Source of the DNA: Syntrophopropionicum propionicicum_A
GTDB lineage: Bacteria; Bacillota; Desulfotomaculia; Desulfotomaculales; Pelotomaculaceae
DNA length: 64,000 nucleotides
Direction of reading: 5' to 3'
Assembly: GCF_048984525.1 (NCBI RefSeq)
Contig: NZ_JBMGJC010000008.1
Location: 62,001-126,000, forward strand
Shown: positions 9,636 through 16,601 of the stretch, piece by piece
Position numbering within the stretch: position 1 is the stretch's first letter
Layout of the letters: every line of letters starts with the position of its first letter
Program-made: the position numbers and the translations under genes
The notes under the pieces: generated by a model
Databases searched by the model: none
Told to the model about the DNA's origin: nothing
The model's input: the letters and a program-made list of their open reading frames with translations, nothing else

Positions 9636-9660
9636 ATTCTCACTTCCCAAGGAGCAATTT

Positions 9661-9936
9661 TTAAATCACACTTATAATCCTGGAAACCATCACAATTGCG
9701 AAGATTACAAAAAACGGGACGATACTTATGTTGAGCACCTTGCAGGCCCAATCGATTTCAGGAAAATCAGCGGGCGAAAGGCTTTCCAGCGCCGCTGCCG
9801 CCAACTCCCTGGTGATAAGAAGAAAAATCAGGATTAAAGTTGCTGTCAGCCCCATACTGGAAACAAACGGTTTTACGCTTTCAGATATAGCTAATAATGG
9901 CGCTGTCATATCAATTGATGAAAACAAATTAACCAC
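9661..9936 (-). CDS. Small membrane protein, unknown function
   Basis: A 91-residue reading frame with two hydrophobic segments (about residues 28-44 and 68-90) separated by an acidic stretch. It begins with GTG behind GGGAAAG. It fills the space between the GT2 gene and the rfbC-like gene, leaves short gaps on both sides and keeps the operon direction, which supports it being real. I do not recognise a family. It could be an accessory subunit of a membrane glycosyltransferase complex, which is only a positional guess. Confidence 0.5.
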   Translation of the reverse strand: MVNLFSSIDMTAPLLAISESVKPFVSSMGLTATLILIFLLITRELAAAALESLSPADFPEIDWACKVLNISIVPFFVIFAIVMVSRIISVI

Positions 9937-9954
9937 CGCTTTCCCATGAATATT

Positions 9955-10515
9955 TCAGCACTTAATGCTATTGAAAACATTAAAGAGGTTGTTGAGGTCA
10001 GCCAGGGGCGCTAAATTTTTATCCCTTTCGGAGATGATCGGGTTTTTGTCAGGCCAGGGTATATCTACGGAATCCCAGCGGATACCGCCGTCGAGTTCCG
10101 GACAGTAAACGGTTGTAACATTATAAACAACAACCGCGTACTCGCTGAACACATAAAAACCGTGGGCGCAGCCGGGCGGAATATAGACCGTGTTTCTGGC
10201 CCGGCCGTCCAGGACAAAACTTTCAAACTGACCGTAAGCAGGAGAATGCAGCCTTAAGTCCACTACCACGTCAAATATCTCGCCCGCTGCACAATATACG
10301 ATTTTGGTATGTTCCCTGGGCGGATTCTGAAAATGCAGCCCCCTTAAAACTCTCCTGTTTGAACAGGAGTAGTACTCTTCCGCGTAAAAAGTCTCCAGCC
10401 CATGATTTGAAAAGGCATCGAGGTTGAAAGTCTTGACAAAGACACCCCTGTGGTCTCGCTGTATGTAAGGCGTGATCTCAAAACAGCCGGGTATGCATGT
10501 TTTTCTAAGGCGCAT
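9955..10515 (-). CDS. rfbC: RmlC-family nucleotide-sugar epimerase
   Basis: A 186-residue cupin of the dTDP-4-dehydrorhamnose 3,5-epimerase family. It shows VLRGLHFQNPPREH with the catalytic His, KIVYCAAGEIFDVVVDLR, IPPGCAHGFYVFSE and the C-terminal VYCPELDGGIRWDS segment. In this operon it follows rfbF, rfbG and rfbH, which make CDP-activated sugars, and no RmlA/B/D is present. The substrate is therefore more likely a CDP-4-keto sugar, as for the related epimerase of the ascarylose pathway, than dTDP-4-keto-rhamnose. That is inference from context. GGAG lies 10 bases before the ATG, 5 bases after the rfbH stop. Confidence 0.85.
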   Translation of the reverse strand: MRLRKTCIPGCFEITPYIQRDHRGVFVKTFNLDAFSNHGLETFYAEEYYSCSNRRVLRGLHFQNPPREHTKIVYCAAGEIFDVVVDLRLHSPAYGQFESFVLDGRARNTVYIPPGCAHGFYVFSEYAVVVYNVTTVYCPELDGGIRWDSVDIPWPDKNPIISERDKNLAPLADLNNLFNVFNSIKC

Positions 10516-10520
10516 GCGTC

Positions 10521-11879
10521 TTACGCTCCATGTTTCTTTTTAATAAATCCTTTAATGCGAGCGACCATGAAACAGGCCTTTTCTTCAGTAATGCCGGGAT
10601 ACACGCCCAGCCAGAAAGCCCTGTTCATAAGGAGGTCGGTGTTCACCAGATCCCCTGCCACCCTGTATCCCCGCCCCGACTTTCTCATTTCATCGAAACA
10701 GGGCTGCCGGAGCAGGTTGCCGGCAAATAACATCCTGGTCTGGATCCCGCTTTCTTCCAGGCAGCGGACGATCTCGTCCCTGGTAAAGCCGGCGCTCTCC
10801 TTAACGATTAGCAAAAAGCCGAACCAGCTTGGGATGGAGTTAGCGGCGGCTTCCGGCAGAATAAAGCAGTCTGCCGTGTCGCCCAGGCCGGAGCGAAGGA
10901 TGGACCAGTTGCGGCTTCTGCACTCTATGAAACCGGGGAGCTTATCCAACTGCGCGCACCCTACAGCCGCCTGCAGGTCCGTTATCTTGAGGTTGTACCC
11001 GAAATGCGAATAAATGTACTTGTGGTCATATCCTGCGGGCAGGTCCCCCCTTTGCTGGCAGAACCTTTTGCGGCAGGTGTTGTCATGACCGGAAGGACAC
11101 CGGCAGTCACGGCCCCAGTCTCTAAACGAATCCACTATTTGCTTGAGCTCCGGGTGGTCCGTGTAGACAGCCCCGCCTTCACCCGTGGTAATATGGTGGG
11201 GCGGGTAAAAGCTGGACGTGCCGAGATGCCCGATACTTCCCGTGCGCCGCCACTCCCCTCTGAAAAAATAGCGGGAGCCCAGGGCGTCGCAGTTGTCCTC
11301 GACCAGCCACAGGCCGTGCCTGTCGCAGAAATCCTTCACCCTTTCCAGGTCAAAGGGATTGCCCAGGGTGTGGGCAAGCATGACCGCTTTTGTCCTCTCG
11401 CTTAAAGCGTCTTCCAGTTTGGAACAGTCAATGCCGCAGGACGGCAGGCATATATCCACAAAGACAGGGACGGCGCCGAACTGGACCACAGGTGCGACCG
11501 TGGTCGGGAAACCGGCCGCCACAGTGATCACTTCGTCTCCCCTGTTAATGGCCCGGCCGCCGAGCCTGGGTGAGGTCAGGGCCATAAAAGCTAGCAGGTT
11601 CGCGGAGGAGCCGGAATTGGTCAGGGAGCAGTACCTGGTCCCCAGGTATTCTCCCAGTTTTTTTTCAAACTGCCCGGCGTAAGTTCCGGCGGTAAGCCAG
11701 AAATCCAGGGCCGCGTCAACCAGATATGAAATTTCCTTTTCGTCATATACCCGCCCCGCGTAATGTATCCGGTCACCAGGCGCATAAGCTTTTTCTTCTC
11801 TTTTTTTTACTGCAAAATATTTAGCCGCTGCAGCGATAACTTCTCTTTTGAGTCCTTCTGTTTCATTGGCATGTCCCAT
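10521..11879 (-). CDS. rfbH: CDP-4-keto-6-deoxyglucose 3-dehydrase (E1, PLP and 2Fe-2S enzyme)
   Basis: A 452-residue DegT/AHBA aminotransferase-fold protein. The Schiff-base lysine is replaced by His in SSFYPPHHITTGEGGAVYT, the diagnostic change in the E1 dehydrase. The C-X-C-X7-C iron-sulphur spacing is present in DCRCPSGHDNTC. E1 removes the 3-OH of CDP-4-keto-6-deoxyglucose on the way to 3,6-dideoxyhexoses. Full-length E1 is about 435 residues, so it is intact. Its ATG overlaps the rfbG stop (TAATG). E1 needs an electron-donating reductase (E3 type), and none is encoded nearby. Confidence 0.93.
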   Translation of the reverse strand: MGHANETEGLKREVIAAAAKYFAVKKREEKAYAPGDRIHYAGRVYDEKEISYLVDAALDFWLTAGTYAGQFEKKLGEYLGTRYCSLTNSGSSANLLAFMALTSPRLGGRAINRGDEVITVAAGFPTTVAPVVQFGAVPVFVDICLPSCGIDCSKLEDALSERTKAVMLAHTLGNPFDLERVKDFCDRHGLWLVEDNCDALGSRYFFRGEWRRTGSIGHLGTSSFYPPHHITTGEGGAVYTDHPELKQIVDSFRDWGRDCRCPSGHDNTCRKRFCQQRGDLPAGYDHKYIYSHFGYNLKITDLQAAVGCAQLDKLPGFIECRSRNWSILRSGLGDTADCFILPEAAANSIPSWFGFLLIVKESAGFTRDEIVRCLEESGIQTRMLFAGNLLRQPCFDEMRKSGRGYRVAGDLVNTDLLMNRAFWLGVYPGITEEKACFMVARIKGFIKKKHGA

Positions 11880-12964
11880 TATTTTTCACCACTGAAATCA
11901 CTTTCATAATCGTTAATTTGGCGGAAACATATTTCCCTGGGGTCTTCATTTTCTTCATAACCGCGCGCCCACTGCAGGGTCTGGTCTATCGCTTTCCCCA
12001 GGCCCCATTTTGGCCGCCAGCCCAGCCTGGCCCTGGCTTTGGAACTGTCCAGCTTCAGGTACCGTGCTTCATGAAACCCGGTATCGCATTTTACTTCATA
12101 CGAGGCGCCGCGTCCCCACCCGGCGCATACCTGCCCTACTACCCACTCCACCGTCCTCATGTCATCTTCACCCGGCCCGAAATTCCACCCCTCGGCATAC
12201 GCGGGGCCGTTTTCGTAAAGTTTCTCCGCCAGCGTCATATAGCCGCCCAGAGGTTCCAGCACGTGCTGCCACGGCCGGACAGCGCCGGGGTTCCTGATCA
12301 TGATTGCTTCATTATGCAAAAACGCCCTCATGCAGTCTGGTATCAGCCTGTTTTTCGCCCAGTCGCCCCCGCCGATGACGTTCCCCGCCCTCGCGGAAGC
12401 TGCTCCGACACCGTGCAGCGCATAGTCCCGCGGGTTAAAAAATGAATTGCGGTAAGCACAGGTGATTAATTCGGAGCAGGCTTTACTGCTGGAGTACGGG
12501 TCATTGCCCCCCAGCGGGTCATCTTCCCGGTAGCCCCAGTGCCACTCCCTGTTTTCATAGCACTTGTCGCTGGTTACGTTAATAACCGCTCTGGCGCTGC
12601 CGGTCCTCCTTACCGCCTCGAATAGGTTGACCGTACCCATGACGTTAACTTCATAATTCACCCGGGGGTCACAATACGACTCTCCCACCAGGGACTGGGC
12701 CGCCAGGTGAAAAATAATTTCCGGCCTGGCCTGGGAAATTGCTTCTGTCAGGGATTCCGGGTCACGGACATCCCCAAACCTCGAGTCGACCAACTCGTCA
12801 GTGCGGCATTGCGCAAACAAGCTGGGTGTTGTCGGCGGATCCAAAGCGTAGCCTGTGACAGACGCTCCCGCATAATTCAGCCACAGGCACAGCCAGGAAC
12901 CCTTGAACCCGGTATGGCCGGTGACAAACACCTTTTTAGATCGCCAGAAGTTTCTTGTTTTCAT
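11879..12964 (-). CDS. rfbG: CDP-glucose 4,6-dehydratase
   Basis: A 361-residue extended short-chain dehydrogenase. The Rossmann loop VFVTGHTGFKGSWL is at residues 12-25, DPYSSSKACSEL gives the YxxxK-type catalytic pair, and NVTSDKCYEN supplies the catalytic Thr/Ser-Asp-Lys region (here SDK). It converts CDP-glucose to CDP-4-keto-6-deoxyglucose with tightly bound NAD. Its start lies inside the rfbF coding region (29-base overlap), which couples the first two steps of the pathway. The length matches the family. Confidence 0.93.
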   Translation of the reverse strand: MKTRNFWRSKKVFVTGHTGFKGSWLCLWLNYAGASVTGYALDPPTTPSLFAQCRTDELVDSRFGDVRDPESLTEAISQARPEIIFHLAAQSLVGESYCDPRVNYEVNVMGTVNLFEAVRRTGSARAVINVTSDKCYENREWHWGYREDDPLGGNDPYSSSKACSELITCAYRNSFFNPRDYALHGVGAASARAGNVIGGGDWAKNRLIPDCMRAFLHNEAIMIRNPGAVRPWQHVLEPLGGYMTLAEKLYENGPAYAEGWNFGPGEDDMRTVEWVVGQVCAGWGRGASYEVKCDTGFHEARYLKLDSSKARARLGWRPKWGLGKAIDQTLQWARGYEENEDPREICFRQINDYESDFSGEK

Positions 12965-13766
12965 TTACCAGCTCCTGATTAATTGTTTTATCGGGCCATA
13001 CTTTCCAGGGCGCTTTCCCTGTCTGCCACAATTTCTCCAGCAGGTTCCTGTCGCGGATGGTGTCCATGGGCTGCCAGAAACCTGTATGCTTATAAGCCAT
13101 CAACTGGTTGTCAATCACAAGCCTTTCCAGGGGTTCCCTTTCCAAAATGGTCTGGTCTCCTTCTATATAATCAAATACACGCGGCTCCATAACAAAGAAA
13201 CCGGAGTTGATCCAGGCCCCGTCTCCTTTCGGTTTTTCCCGAAAACCATTGACACGGTTGTCCTCAGACAGGCTTAAGACGCCAAATCGTCCAACAGGCT
13301 GCGTAGTCGTAACAGTAGCCAGCCTGCCGTGTGTTTTGTGATATGCAATAAGCTGTAGAATGTCAACATCCGCGACACCATCTCCATACGTTAGCAAAAA
13401 CGTTTCGTTTCCTATGTAAGGTTTTATTCTTTTCACCCGGCCGCCGGTCATTGTATCAATACCTGTATTGACCAGGGTCACCCTCCAGGGTTCCGCGCCA
13501 TTTTGGTGGACTGTTTTTTTATCAATTTTTGTAAAATCAAAAGTAACATCAGATTCGTGTAAAAAATAGTTCGCAAAATACTCTTTTATGCAATATCCCT
13601 TGTAGCCCAGGCAGATAATGAAGTCATTAAAACCGTAATAAGAGAAAATTTTCATGATATGCCAGAGAACCGGCTTTTCACCGATTTCTACCATGGGCTT
13701 TGGTTTCAGATGCGACTCTTCACTGATCCTGGTTCCGAAACCGCCCGCCAGTATGACTGTTTTCAC
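12936..13766 (-). CDS. rfbF: Glucose-1-phosphate cytidylyltransferase
   Basis: A 276-residue nucleotidyltransferase (the family usually has about 257). MKTVILAGGFGTRISEESHL gives the GGxGTR loop, KPKPMVEIGEKP the following lysine and the substrate segment, and FLLTYGDGVADVD the metal-binding aspartate. The extra C-terminal residues overlap rfbG. It makes CDP-glucose from glucose-1-phosphate and CTP and is the first gene of the polysaccharide operon. The GTG start sits 7 bases after GAGGTGG. Confidence 0.92.
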   Translation of the reverse strand: MKTVILAGGFGTRISEESHLKPKPMVEIGEKPVLWHIMKIFSYYGFNDFIICLGYKGYCIKEYFANYFLHESDVTFDFTKIDKKTVHQNGAEPWRVTLVNTGIDTMTGGRVKRIKPYIGNETFLLTYGDGVADVDILQLIAYHKTHGRLATVTTTQPVGRFGVLSLSEDNRVNGFREKPKGDGAWINSGFFVMEPRVFDYIEGDQTILEREPLERLVIDNQLMAYKHTGFWQPMDTIRDRNLLEKLWQTGKAPWKVWPDKTINQELVNENKKLLAI

Positions 13767-14140
13767 CTGTAACCACCTCTACTCCAGACCTCAATCTTTA
13801 TAGTAATTTGATTCTATATATGGTAATTATTTCCTCTTTAATTTATTATTTTCTTTATCCTAAATTCCGGATGGAATTGACAATTATTTTTAAGATTGTT
13901 CCACCAAAGGTCATCCCGGCTCTATTTGGCACTAAATTTGTTTATTTAAAAATTGGGAATATAAGGAGGATTTGTTACTGGATTACAGAATTATAGGCAA
14001 AAAGCCCCTGTGTAGTCGAGTGGGATTGCTTCAATGAGATTTTTGAGGAGGTGGTGGGTGGGTTCAAATGCATAAAAACCGGACCGCGGATGGTCCGGCT
14101 GCAGGCAGATCATTTTTAAAACAAAAAAAGGAGTGTTAAA
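13767..14140. other. Divergent intergenic region before rfbF (-) and the TPGFWKNH gene (+)
   Basis: This AT-rich stretch of 374 bases separates the polysaccharide operon from the plus-strand secreted-protein gene. It must hold both promoters, but I see no convincing -35/-10 pair. On the plus strand there is a ribosome-site-like AAGGAGG at about 13962-13968 followed by a TTG frame of 20 codons. There is also a 23-codon frame from 14069 that ends 1 base before the secreted-protein start, and a 7-bp hairpin (CCGGACC/GGTCCGG) at 14079-14098. These may be a regulatory leader or chance. Confidence 0.5.
14079..14098 (+). promoter_or_regulatory. GC-rich hairpin in the leader of the TPGFWKNH gene
   Basis: CCGGACC and GGTCCGG form a perfect 7-bp stem with a 6-base loop, about 40 bases before the ATG. 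No T-run follows, so it is not a terminator; a stabilising or regulatory role is possible. Confidence 0.4.
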
Positions 14141-14596
14141 ATGAAGAAGAAACTGATTATGCTTGTCTTTACACTGATCTTTGTATTTTCTTTCTCCGCC
14201 GCTGCTTTTGCCACGGATTGCTGTGACGGGTGCTGCTGCCACTACACACTTACCCCCGGCTTTTGGAAGAACCACACTGATTTAACTGAAAGCCTTCTTC
14301 CTATCGCACTGGGTAACATTGATGTGACCAGTATAGACCAAGCCGTTCAGATCCTAAACTCGAACGGGGATTCCTCCAACGGCATTAACAAGCTCTGCCG
14401 CAACCTGCTGGCGGTAAAGCTGAATTTCGCATATTTCGGCGGCAGCCTGGACGCGGCAGATCAGGCCGACGCTTTCCTGATGGAATACGGTCCTGATGAC
14501 TGGTCCTCTTTGACCAAGGAGCAGAAGAGTTACGTGCTGGGTCTGGCATCCGCGCTTGACGACTACAACAACTCCAACCCTCCGCCCGAATCATAA
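14141..14596 (+). CDS. Secreted Cys-rich protein with a TPGFWKNH motif, unknown function
   Basis: A 151-residue protein. Residues 1-24 form a clear signal peptide ending SAAAFA. The mature protein opens with a dense cysteine cluster (TDCCDGCCCH, five Cys) and then YTLTPGFWKNH. A TPGFWKNH-type motif occurs in secreted proteins of many bacteria and archaea, but no function is established that I know of. The rest is an acidic helical domain with one more Cys, ending in a Pro-rich tail. AAAGGAGTG lies 7 bases before the ATG. It is a single plus-strand gene with its own hairpin terminator. The Cys cluster suggests metal binding or disulphides (inference). Confidence 0.85.
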   Translation: MKKKLIMLVFTLIFVFSFSAAAFATDCCDGCCCHYTLTPGFWKNHTDLTESLLPIALGNIDVTSIDQAVQILNSNGDSSNGINKLCRNLLAVKLNFAYFGGSLDAADQADAFLMEYGPDDWSSLTKEQKSYVLGLASALDDYNNSNPPPES

Positions 14597-14602
14597 AATA
14601 CA

Positions 14603-14646
14603 AAAAGCGTGTCATGGGTGACTATTCCTCTGACACGCTTTTATTT
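14603..14646 (+). terminator. Hairpin terminator after the TPGFWKNH gene
   Basis: AAAAGCGTGTCA (14603-14614) pairs perfectly with TGACACGCTTTT (14631-14642), with a 16-base loop and TTATTTT after it. The arm core GCGTGTCA/TGACACGC is identical to the dispersed REP-like element, but the loop is unrelated, so it may be a hybrid or remodelled copy. Confidence 0.75.
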
Positions 14647-14652
14647 TCGGAC

Positions 14653-14680
14653 CGTGTCAGAGAACCGTCCCCTTGACACG
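14653..14680 (-). repeat. REP-like palindrome, copy 1 (28 bases)
   Basis: Arms CGTGTCA/TGACACG around GAGAACCGTCCCCT on the plus strand, one base shorter than the others. Its G-rich (hairpin-stable) strand lies in the amj transcript, 3 bases past the amj stop codon. Confidence 0.9.
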
Positions 14681-14683
14681 ATC

Positions 14684-15553
14684 CTAAGTGATCCACCTGG
14701 TCAGGTACTGCAGGCCCCAGGCCACAGGCTCAAATATGGCCTGGCTTAACAGCGTGCCCAGCAGGTTGGAAATGGCCAGAAAAAAAACGATCTGCTTTAG
14801 TTCAATCTCGTCTCTGACCCCTCTAGCCACGTCGTCAGTCACTCTGGCCAGGACGGGGTCGACCATCATCACGCTGACAATAATTGAAGCGTTGCCTACT
14901 ATGGAAGCCATCAGCACCGCGGTCGAGCGGAATTCCGGGTAGAGGGCACCGGCGTAAAGGCCGGACAACACGTTGGCGGTCCACAGGCTGTAGCTGGCCA
15001 GGTTCCAGTAAAGAAAGGCTTTCGGGATCCTCATTTTCAGGGAGATTAATTTCCTGAGCGTTTCCCTGGAGGACATGCGAAACCTGAGTATGCCGCTGCC
15101 CGGCTTGAACATCGATACCAAAAAAAGAAATATTACCTTGAAGACCGATCCGGTCTCGCCGAATGATTTTATCGCGTTGGAAAACGAAGTCACAAAACTG
15201 GGGATGGAAAACATGCCCACCACCGTGCCGAGGGTGGCGCCCAAAATAACAAAGCGGAGCTTTGAGTTCAGGTCTTTCAGAGTCTCCTGGTACAGCGGGG
15301 TTTCAATTACGTTTTCGGGGTTAACTGACAGGGACTGGTTATAGGCGCTTTCAATGGTGCGCTCCACCGTGGAGGCCAGGAGCGGGGCCTGCAGGGTGTT
15401 GGCGAAACTGGCCGCCAGGTAAACGACGCTGAAAAGCGAAATAGCGGTGGCCAGGTGCTTCGTCCTTACCCCGGAAAGACGGGAACTGCGGGTCAGGGTA
15501 TTAATAAGGTTTATAAATGCTGTGAGCAGAAAAACAAAAAGTAAACGGTCCAC
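14684..15553 (-). CDS. amj: Lipid II flippase Amj (YdaH/DUF2837 family)
   Basis: A 289-residue membrane protein starting MDRLLFVFLLTAFINLINTL, with SRLSGVRTKHLATAISLFSV next and TLQAPLLASTVE near residue 55. This matches my knowledge of the B. subtilis YdaH/Amj family. There are about six hydrophobic segments, including a long C-terminal pair. In B. subtilis Amj translocates lipid II and can replace MurJ when MurJ is lost. The GTG start has GGAGG 5 bases before it. It is monocistronic here, between a plus-strand gene and rpsI. A murJ copy occurs at the far end of the window. Confidence 0.82.
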   Translation of the reverse strand: MDRLLFVFLLTAFINLINTLTRSSRLSGVRTKHLATAISLFSVVYLAASFANTLQAPLLASTVERTIESAYNQSLSVNPENVIETPLYQETLKDLNSKLRFVILGATLGTVVGMFSIPSFVTSFSNAIKSFGETGSVFKVIFLFLVSMFKPGSGILRFRMSSRETLRKLISLKMRIPKAFLYWNLASYSLWTANVLSGLYAGALYPEFRSTAVLMASIVGNASIIVSVMMVDPVLARVTDDVARGVRDEIELKQIVFFLAISNLLGTLLSQAIFEPVAWGLQYLTRWIT

Positions 15554-15610
15554 ACTTTCCTCCGGAAAACATTGTCCGTATTTACATTATAAACTATTAC
15601 AACAAATATA

Positions 15611-15642
15611 ATAACAAAAAAAGGAAGGTTTCCCTTCCTTTT
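15611..15642 (-). terminator. Rho-independent terminator after rpsI
   Basis: A perfect 10-bp stem AAAAGGAAGG/CCTTCCTTTT (15619-15628 with 15633-15642) with a 4-base loop, followed on the minus strand by a T-run. It closes the rplM-rpsI transcript. Confidence 0.9.
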
Positions 15643-15648
15643 GGTTTG

Positions 15649-16041
15649 TTAACGCTTGCTGAATTGCGGAGCGCGGCGGGCCTTCCGCAGACCGTATTTC
15701 CTGCGCTCTTTCATGCGCGGGTCCCTGGTCAAAAACCCCGCCCGCTTCAGAAGGGGACGAAGGTTGGGGTCAGCCTGGATCAGGGCGCGGGCGATGCCCA
15801 GCTTGATCGCGCCGGCCTGACCGCTGATACCGCCGCCCAGGACTTTGGCCTGGATGTCAAAGCGGGACGCGGCTCCCGTCAGTTCTATCGGCTGGCGGAC
15901 TACCATTTCCAGTGTCCGGCGGCCAAAATATTCGCCAATCGGCTTGTTGTTTATTATTACATTACCCTCACCGGGTACCAGGAACACTCTCGCTACCGAG
16001 TTTTTCCTGCGTCCGGTGCCGTAAAACATAACCTGTGCCAA
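15649..16041 (-). CDS. rpsI: 30S ribosomal protein S9
   Basis: 130 residues, the usual bacterial length. It shows YGTGRRKNSVARVFLVPG near the N-terminus, GGGISGQAGAIKLGIARAL in the middle and the basic tail KYGLRKARRAPQFSKR, whose last residues reach the P-site tRNA. It follows rplM by 20 bases as in most bacteria and ends at a strong terminator. Confidence 0.98.
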   Translation of the reverse strand: MAQVMFYGTGRRKNSVARVFLVPGEGNVIINNKPIGEYFGRRTLEMVVRQPIELTGAASRFDIQAKVLGGGISGQAGAIKLGIARALIQADPNLRPLLKRAGFLTRDPRMKERRKYGLRKARRAPQFSKR

Positions 16042-16061
16042 TGCTTTATATTCCTCCTTCC

Positions 16062-16496
16062 CTACTGCAGCTGCCTGGCTTCGGGTTTCTGAGCCTGGTG
16101 CGGATGTTCGGAACCTTTATATACCTTGAGCTTTCTGGCCATATCTGCTCCCAGCCTGTTGTGAGGCAGCATGCCGGTAATCGCTTTTTCCACGGCCAGC
16201 TCCGGCTTCGTTTTCATCAGCGTTTCATAGTCCACGACTTTAAGGCCGCCGGGATACCCGGAATGCCTGTAGTATTTTTTGGTTTTCAGCTTGTTGCCGG
16301 TTAATTTTACTTTTTCCGCGTTGATAACGATCACGTGGTCGCCGGTGTCGACGTGCGGTGTAAAGTCCGGCTTGTGTTTTCCGCGCAGGATCTTGGCCGC
16401 CTCCACGGCAAGCCTGCCCAAAACCTTACCCTCGGCGTCAAGCACGTACCACTTGCGGTTTTTCATATCCTCAGGCTTGGCCATAAAGGTCTTCAT
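16062..16496 (-). CDS. rplM: 50S ribosomal protein L13
   Basis: 144 residues with WYVLDAEGKVLGRLAVEAAK, HVIVINAEKVKLTGNK and MLPHNRLGADMARKLKVYKG, all typical of L13. AAGGAGGG lies 12 bases before the ATG. A near-consensus promoter stands upstream, so the rplM-rpsI pair has its own start within a region otherwise read through from eno. Confidence 0.98.
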   Translation of the reverse strand: MKTFMAKPEDMKNRKWYVLDAEGKVLGRLAVEAAKILRGKHKPDFTPHVDTGDHVIVINAEKVKLTGNKLKTKKYYRHSGYPGGLKVVDYETLMKTKPELAVEKAITGMLPHNRLGADMARKLKVYKGSEHPHQAQKPEARQLQ

Positions 16497-16553
16497 TGTA
16501 AAGATATTCCCTCCTTAGAATAGACAAAAAAAGCTTGTAGAGCCACAACCAAC

Positions 16554-16582
16554 ATTATAATATAAAGCATTTCCAGTGTCAA
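16554..16582 (-). promoter_or_regulatory. Sigma-A promoter of rplM-rpsI
   Basis: The minus strand reads TTGACA (plus 16577-16582), a 17-base spacer and TATAAT (plus 16554-16559), a perfect match to the vegetative consensus. The transcript would start near 16547, leaving a leader of about 50 bases. The promoter begins only 20 bases past the eno stop codon. Confidence 0.9.
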
Positions 16583-16601
16583 CAATAACTATTTCAGGTA
16601 A

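Noticed and set aside
13808..13996. 62-codon plus-strand frame in the rfbF/TPGFWKNH gap
   Set aside because: AT-rich, no ribosome site, no homology I recognise; more likely regulatory DNA.
14000..14140. c-di-GMP riboswitch before the TPGFWKNH gene
   Set aside because: A hairpin and G-rich stretch are present, but I cannot place the GEMM core and tetraloop features.
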